This document shows positions 25,394 through 28,473 of a stretch of 28,473 nt of DNA, in pieces. Source of the stretch: a virus; the IMG/VR virus record IMGVR_UViG_3300029309_000261, positions 1 through 28,473 of that record; one strand, 5' to 3'. The number at the start of each line of letters is the position of its first letter. The stretch's first letter is position 1. The notes beneath the pieces were generated by a model. The model was not told the DNA's origin. It saw nothing but the letters and a program-made list of their open reading frames with translations, and made no database searches. The translations under genes were made by a program, and so were the position numbers.

Positions 25394-25410
25394 ACATTAG
25401 GGTACAATTA

Positions 25411-26055
25411 ATGCAGACACAAGATTTAATTCAACTCATCTCTAAAAGTGGAGACTTAACCCAAGTAGTCAACGCGGCCCGTGTAAGCTTTGGCAGACAC
25501 GTCAACGAACTAGATGACAATGATAAAAAACTTATAAAGTATTTATGGAGCCATAAACACACGTCACCATTCAGACATGTCTATTTCACTTTTAGAATCA
25601 AAGCGCCGATCTTTGTATTGCGCCAATGGATGAAGCACCAAGTAGGTTGTTCATGGAATGAAATCAGCGCAAGGTATGTGCAGCTTAACAATGAGTTTTA
25701 CTTGCCAGCTTTATGGCGTGCTAAGAGTAAGCAAATTAAACAAGGTTCAAAAGGTCAAATTAAAGATCAGTCAGAAGCGAGTGATTTATATAAAAAGGCT
25801 GTTGATCATGCATACAATACATATCTTGATCTTTTAAATGCTGGAGTAGCTCGAGAACAAGCTCGAATGATTCTGCCTGTATCGATCTATAGTGAATGCT
25901 ACTGGACGGCCTCACTGCATGCCGTTATGCACTTTTTATCATTGCGTCTTGACTCTCATGCTCAGCAGGAAATTAGATCTTATGCTGAAGAGATTAAGCA
26001 GATTCTGACTAATGAAGGCTTTGGTTTAGTTATGGAGCTGATCGATGCAGACTAG
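25411..26055 (+). CDS. thyX: Flavin-dependent thymidylate synthase
   Basis: A 214-residue protein. I chose ATG 25411 (TAGGG about eight bases upstream) over an in-frame TTG at 25318 that would overlap the regulator gene. ThyX forms dTMP from dUMP with FAD, NADPH and methylene-tetrahydrofolate. The signature region is at about 69-90: VLRQWMKHQVGCSWNEISAR. The family motif RHR-x7-S is altered: KHQ replaces RHR and eight residues precede the serine. SPFRHVYFTFRIKAP upstream and QARMILPVSIYSECYWT downstream (flavin/substrate strands and helices) are typical. It runs opposite to its neighbours and overlaps the dCMP deaminase by 11 bases. The two enzymes give dCMP to dUMP to dTMP. Confidence 0.88.
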   Translation: MQTQDLIQLISKSGDLTQVVNAARVSFGRHVNELDDNDKKLIKYLWSHKHTSPFRHVYFTFRIKAPIFVLRQWMKHQVGCSWNEISARYVQLNNEFYLPALWRAKSKQIKQGSKGQIKDQSEASDLYKKAVDHAYNTYLDLLNAGVAREQARMILPVSIYSECYWTASLHAVMHFLSLRLDSHAQQEIRSYAEEIKQILTNEGFGLVMELIDAD

Positions 26056-26485
26056 CTGGGCTCAACACTGGATGCAACACGCCGAGCTACTAGCAAAGCA
26101 AAGCCCTTGTTCACGCGGTAAAGTTGGCGCGTTAATTATTGACACTCGAAATAATATTATCAGCACTGGATTCAATGGGCCTCCACGTAAAGCACCGGGT
26201 ATTTATTGCGCTGGGTCTGTCTGTGTACGCAATGAGCAAAATATAAAATCAGGTACTCATACTGAGCTTGGATGTCATCACGCAGAGCAAAACGCGATAT
26301 GTAACGCAGCTTATAAAGGGATAGCATTATATAAATCTTGGCTGATTGTCTCAGTTGCGCCGTGTCTGGGCTGTGCTCGAGTTGTGCATCACGCTGGGAT
26401 CTCTGGCGTGGTGTGCAAAATTAATTATGACAGACGTGGAATACAGTATTTAAGAAAACATGGCGTCGAGGTCATCACGCTCTAG
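26045..26485 (+). CDS. dCMP deaminase
   Basis: A 146-residue zinc-dependent deoxycytidylate deaminase. The zinc site is His79-Ala-Glu81 (HAE, Glu the proton shuttle) with Cys107 and Cys110 in APCLGCAR. Cys55 and Cys60 in the insertion CAGSVCVRN may bind a structural zinc, as in some phage enzymes. FNGPPR at 43-48 and SPCSRGKVGA at 20-29 are typical of the family. It makes dUMP, the ThyX substrate. GGAG lies seven bases before ATG 26045, inside thyX. The stop TAG overlaps the stop of the convergent methyltransferase in the sequence CTAG (26482-26485). Confidence 0.92.
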   Translation: MQTSWAQHWMQHAELLAKQSPCSRGKVGALIIDTRNNIISTGFNGPPRKAPGIYCAGSVCVRNEQNIKSGTHTELGCHHAEQNAICNAAYKGIALYKSWLIVSVAPCLGCARVVHHAGISGVVCKINYDRRGIQYLRKHGVEVITL

Positions 26486-27249
26486 AAAAGAGACCCTTGT
26501 ATACCTGTCTCCTCTAGTTGTCTCACTCTTTGACAAGCGAGATCAAAATATCTTTGATCTCTTTCTATTCCGACAAACTTCAATTCTTTTTGCATAGCGA
26601 CAAGCGCAACAGTTCCAGACCCTAGAAAAGGATCAATAATAGTATCGCCTTTTGTTGTCGTTGGGTCTAGGCAATTGTATACAAGCTGATCCGGAAATGA
26701 GCAGACGTGACCATTGTTTCTTGATGGTGGTATTCTCCATATGTTAGTTAAGCCATATTTATTATCCCATTTTCTAGGCTTTTTAATTTGATAAATCATT
26801 TCGCTTTGAATGTGATATCTGTTGTGGGGATGCCCGATGCCGCAACGATCCCAAATAATATGACACCATATAGGGAAATCTTGTAGCCATTGATAAGGGT
26901 CAAGCGTCCTACACAATGTCTTATGTTTGTTTCTTGAATGCCAAGCATATCTAATTTTGTGATTATAAAAGACGCTACTTTTGCAGACTCTTATTAATTC
27001 ATGCATAACGGCTTTTTGGTAGCCTTGATACATGTACTCATCCATTCTGTCATCATACCACTCCTTGTATTTTTCAGAAAAGGCAAATGCAGTTTTACTT
27101 GTCGGCTCTGAAGAGTCTTGATCTATGTTGAGATTATATGGAGGAGATGTGACACAAACTTCTATTACATTAGAGTCTAGCTGCTTCAGTACTTCGTATG
27201 CGTCACCCTTATAGATTATTCCATTTTTAAAGCTCTGGCTGTCTAGCAT
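26482..27249 (-). CDS. Site-specific DNA methyltransferase (N4-cytosine or N6-adenine, beta class)
   Basis: A 255-residue protein. Motif IV TSPPYN is at 34-39 and motif I (DPFLGSGT) at 206-213, so the catalytic motif precedes the AdoMet motif, the beta class order. SPPY often goes with N4-cytosine methylation, but N6-adenine members also exist, so the base is undecided. The middle (about 45-175) is the target recognition region, with no recognisable specificity. ATG 27249 overlaps the helicase loader stop by one base (TGATG). Role: protection from host restriction, regulation, or one half of a restriction system. No cognate nuclease is adjacent; the nearest candidate is at 23097-24290. Confidence 0.85.
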   Translation of the reverse strand: MLDSQSFKNGIIYKGDAYEVLKQLDSNVIEVCVTSPPYNLNIDQDSSEPTSKTAFAFSEKYKEWYDDRMDEYMYQGYQKAVMHELIRVCKSSVFYNHKIRYAWHSRNKHKTLCRTLDPYQWLQDFPIWCHIIWDRCGIGHPHNRYHIQSEMIYQIKKPRKWDNKYGLTNIWRIPPSRNNGHVCSFPDQLVYNCLDPTTTKGDTIIDPFLGSGTVALVAMQKELKFVGIERDQRYFDLACQRVRQLEETGIQGSLF

Positions 27250-28112
27250 CAGTTTACCCCTTTAAACGGGTTAAATCCGCTACCTCTTCGATCTCTTCCC
27301 ATGCATTGATGTACATTGGGCAAGAGGTCACCGAGTCTACTTATTGCGCGTGAATCCATAGCTTTATTTAAGTTGCTCGGGCTTATGTTAGACGCTGCTA
27401 TAAGTTGAATCTTTTCTCTGTGCAGCTCCATGATCATTTCTGACGTTGTCTCTTTGCTCCATTCAGTCGGTCTTAAATTGCACATCTCATCAATCAAGAT
27501 CACATCTGCTTTATCAATCCATGAATCCAAAGGGTTCTTTATTAGTGGATCATTAAAGCTTAACTTAACACGCTTTATAAAAGCCTCATGTGAATAGTAA
27601 CGGACTCTTTTACCAAGCCAACACAGCCGGCGACCAATAGCACAGAGTAAATGAGTCTTACCATTGCCAGGCTCACCATGCAGATATAAGCCTTGACCCT
27701 TTAAAGCCGCTTGGATTGCTTGTGAAATGTTTGGGTCTTCACTTATGTCATAAGTATGAAGCGAACGATTGAGAACATATTCACCGAGTCCCATTTTTTT
27801 AATGCGATCAAGTGCAAGGTTAATGGGCGTGCATCTTGGACAGTGTGGCTGCTGTTTATGATTCCTGATATCTTCAAGGTCTCGATGCGGTAAAATGTGA
27901 CGACCGTTTGCATTTTGAGTACAGCCATTGATCTGACATGATTCCAGATAGTCTGTAAAAAACTGATGATCTTGAATACCGATCATGTTTAGACTCTCTA
28001 GAATCTCATCAGTGCAATCATGATAATTGATAGCATGAGTGACTGGCTCATAAGTTGGGATCTCTTTTAAGGTCAATGCAATCTCTTCTAAGCCTTCTCC
28101 AATTTTAATCAT
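27249..28112 (-). CDS. DnaC-like AAA+ helicase loader
   Basis: A 287-residue protein. I chose ATG 28112 (MIKIGEG) because AAGGGG lies six bases upstream. GTG 28145 and ATG 28118 are open but lack a spaced site. Walker A is GEPGNGKT (146-153) and Walker B VILIDEM (203-209); TEWSKETTSEMIMELHREK and LIAASNIS fit later AAA+ motifs. Cys59 and Cys64, with Cys91 and Cys94 (HCPRC), suggest a zinc-binding N-terminal domain. It would deliver the replicative helicase to the origin with the upstream initiator. It overlaps that gene's end by eight bases, and the order initiator then loader resembles lambda O-P. Confidence 0.85.
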   Translation of the reverse strand: MIKIGEGLEEIALTLKEIPTYEPVTHAINYHDCTDEILESLNMIGIQDHQFFTDYLESCQINGCTQNANGRHILPHRDLEDIRNHKQQPHCPRCTPINLALDRIKKMGLGEYVLNRSLHTYDISEDPNISQAIQAALKGQGLYLHGEPGNGKTHLLCAIGRRLCWLGKRVRYYSHEAFIKRVKLSFNDPLIKNPLDSWIDKADVILIDEMCNLRPTEWSKETTSEMIMELHREKIQLIAASNISPSNLNKAMDSRAISRLGDLLPNVHQCMGRDRRGSGFNPFKGVN

Positions 28113-28473
28113 TCTCATCCCCTTTTCTTTCTTCGAATAAGTCACCCCACGCTAAAGCGTGTGGTTTCCTTCTTGCGCGCACGTGCGTATTAACAGTATT
28201 TTTAACAGTATTATAGTCAGTATTATTAACAGTATTATAATCAGTATAAGGTATGTCACCATGGGAATGTTCATTCTCACCATGGGAATGTTCATTCTCA
28301 CCATGGGAATGCTTAGTCTCACCATGGGAATACTCAGTCTCACCATGGGAGTGTGTATTCTCACCATGGGAATGTGTATTCTCACTATGGGAATGTTCAA
28401 TGTACTTAATAAGGGCCTCTATATTGATTTTAATATAGGGCTCAATCTCTCTTCTCTCATCCCCTTGTGCCGT
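28105..28473 (-). CDS. Replication initiator C-terminal part, 5' end outside the window (putative)
   Basis: The minus frame is open from the right edge to TAA 28107-28105 (122 codons). It reads TAQGDERREIEPYIKINIE, then seven heptads of the type HSHGENE, then DIPYTDYNTVNNTDYNTVKN, then a basic stretch VRARRKPHALAWGD and LFEERKGDEND. The seven heptads are encoded by the 21-bp repeat array, and the DYNTV stretch by the 12-bp AT-rich repeats. Stop overlaps the DnaC-like gene by eight bases. Initiator identity is from position and the embedded origin-like DNA. The functional N-terminus is not in the window, so confidence is moderate; the reading frame itself is clear. Confidence 0.6.
   Translation of the reverse strand, partial: TAQGDERREIEPYIKINIEALIKYIEHSHSENTHSHGENTHSHGETEYSHGETKHSHGENEHSHGENEHSHGDIPYTDYNTVNNTDYNTVKNTVNTHVRARRKPHALAWGDLFEERKGDEND
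28148..28187. other. Two perfect palindromes beside the AT-rich tract
   Basis: CACGCT-AA-AGCGTG at 28148-28161 can form a short hairpin, and CGCACGTGCG at 28178-28187 is a perfect 10-bp palindrome. They are GC-rich, unlike the adjacent AT-rich tract, and lie inside the initiator-gene coding sequence. They may be part of the origin or protein-binding sites. Coding constraint alone could also explain them. Confidence 0.4.
28194..28253. repeat. Five 12-bp AT-rich tandem repeats, unwinding-element candidate
   Basis: CAGTAT recurs at 28194, 28206, 28218, 28230 and 28242, every 12 bases. The other bases are nearly all A or T, for example CAGTATTTTTAA and CAGTATTATAAT. The tract lies next to the 21-bp repeats, as an AT-rich unwinding element lies next to initiator-binding iterons in lambda and many plasmids. 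Confidence 0.85.
28257..28403. repeat. Seven 21-bp tandem repeats, iteron-like
   Basis: Units start at 28257, 28278, 28299, 28320, 28341, 28362 and 28383. The shared core CACCATGGGAATG is followed by a more variable eight bases. The period of 21 bp is exactly two helical turns and seven codons. The core is almost fully conserved even at synonymous positions (Ser TCC, Gly GGT), whereas the tail varies. There are no spacers, so it is not a CRISPR array. Confidence 0.92.

Noticed and set aside
25363-25410. A sigma-70 promoter for thyX or the regulator
   Set aside because: TTGCAA with TACAAT at 25403 is 15 bases apart and would start transcription beyond the thyX ATG. Other pairs match the consensus in only about half the bases.
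26486-26520. Possible terminator after the dCMP deaminase (AGAGAC ... GTCTC inverted repeat)
   Set aside because: The stem is only five or six bases with a 12-base loop, no T-run follows, and it lies within the methyltransferase coding sequence.
28257-28403. CRISPR array
   Set aside because: The 21-bp units follow each other with no spacers and keep a reading frame.
28152-28438. Reading frames on both strands over the 21-bp repeats (MSPWECSF type on plus, hydrophobic repeat on minus)
   Set aside because: Any frame across a 21-bp array stays open. The frame that continues to 28105 and runs from the window edge gives a balanced protein, and its neighbour overlaps it neatly.

Overview
The window is part of a tailed bacteriophage (Caudoviricetes) genome, or of a closely packed prophage. 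Genes abut or overlap by a few bases, almost all run leftward (minus strand), and Shine-Dalgarno sites are canonical. Head, neck and tail genes follow the usual order of long-tailed phages. I see a tail tube, a frameshifted tail chaperone and a tape measure but no sheath gene, so a siphovirus-like, non-contractile tail of very roughly 100 nm is the best guess. Tail-fibre motifs (the TLTLPNDDG type and YSDLSNKPTLGTAAA repeats) recall uncultured marine phages. That is an impression rather than a database match, and I cannot name the host.

Layout from right to left along the main direction of transcription. 28473-26482 is the replication block: the C-terminal part of a gene cut by the window edge, whose DNA holds seven 21-bp tandem repeats followed by five 12-bp AT-rich repeats, then a DnaC-like helicase loader and a DNA methyltransferase. 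The order initiator / internal iterons / AT-rich tract / loader matches lambda O-ori-P, so this is the likely replication origin. 25411-26485 is the only rightward segment: thyX and a dCMP deaminase, which together supply dTMP. 25362-21555 reads leftward: a ribbon-helix-helix regulator too short for ordinary gene calling, SSB, small terminase, a PD-(D/E)XK nuclease-like protein, large terminase and a small acidic ORF.

21496-15825 is the head module: Mu gp29-like portal, Mu gpI-like protease fused to a scaffold (with an apparent internal start for free scaffold), a decoration-type protein, the major capsid protein and a MuF-like minor head protein. 15828-13899 holds neck and tail-completion genes. 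13898-9520 holds the tail tube, the tail chaperone with a programmed -1 frameshift at GGGAAAA, and the tape measure. 9527-3573 holds four tail-tip proteins that I cannot name precisely. 3568-2718 is a CHAP lysin plus a holin-like protein. 2731-1 is a small unknown protein and a repeat-rich tail fibre that runs off the left edge.

There is no stretch above 300 bases without a gene. The longest clear gaps are 21497-21554, which contains two adjacent 15-bp dyads, and 25363-25410, which contains two 10-bp direct repeats. Both look like operators. I saw no tRNA, rRNA, CRISPR array, insertion sequence or integrase, and no sigma-70 promoter or rho-independent terminator that I would defend.
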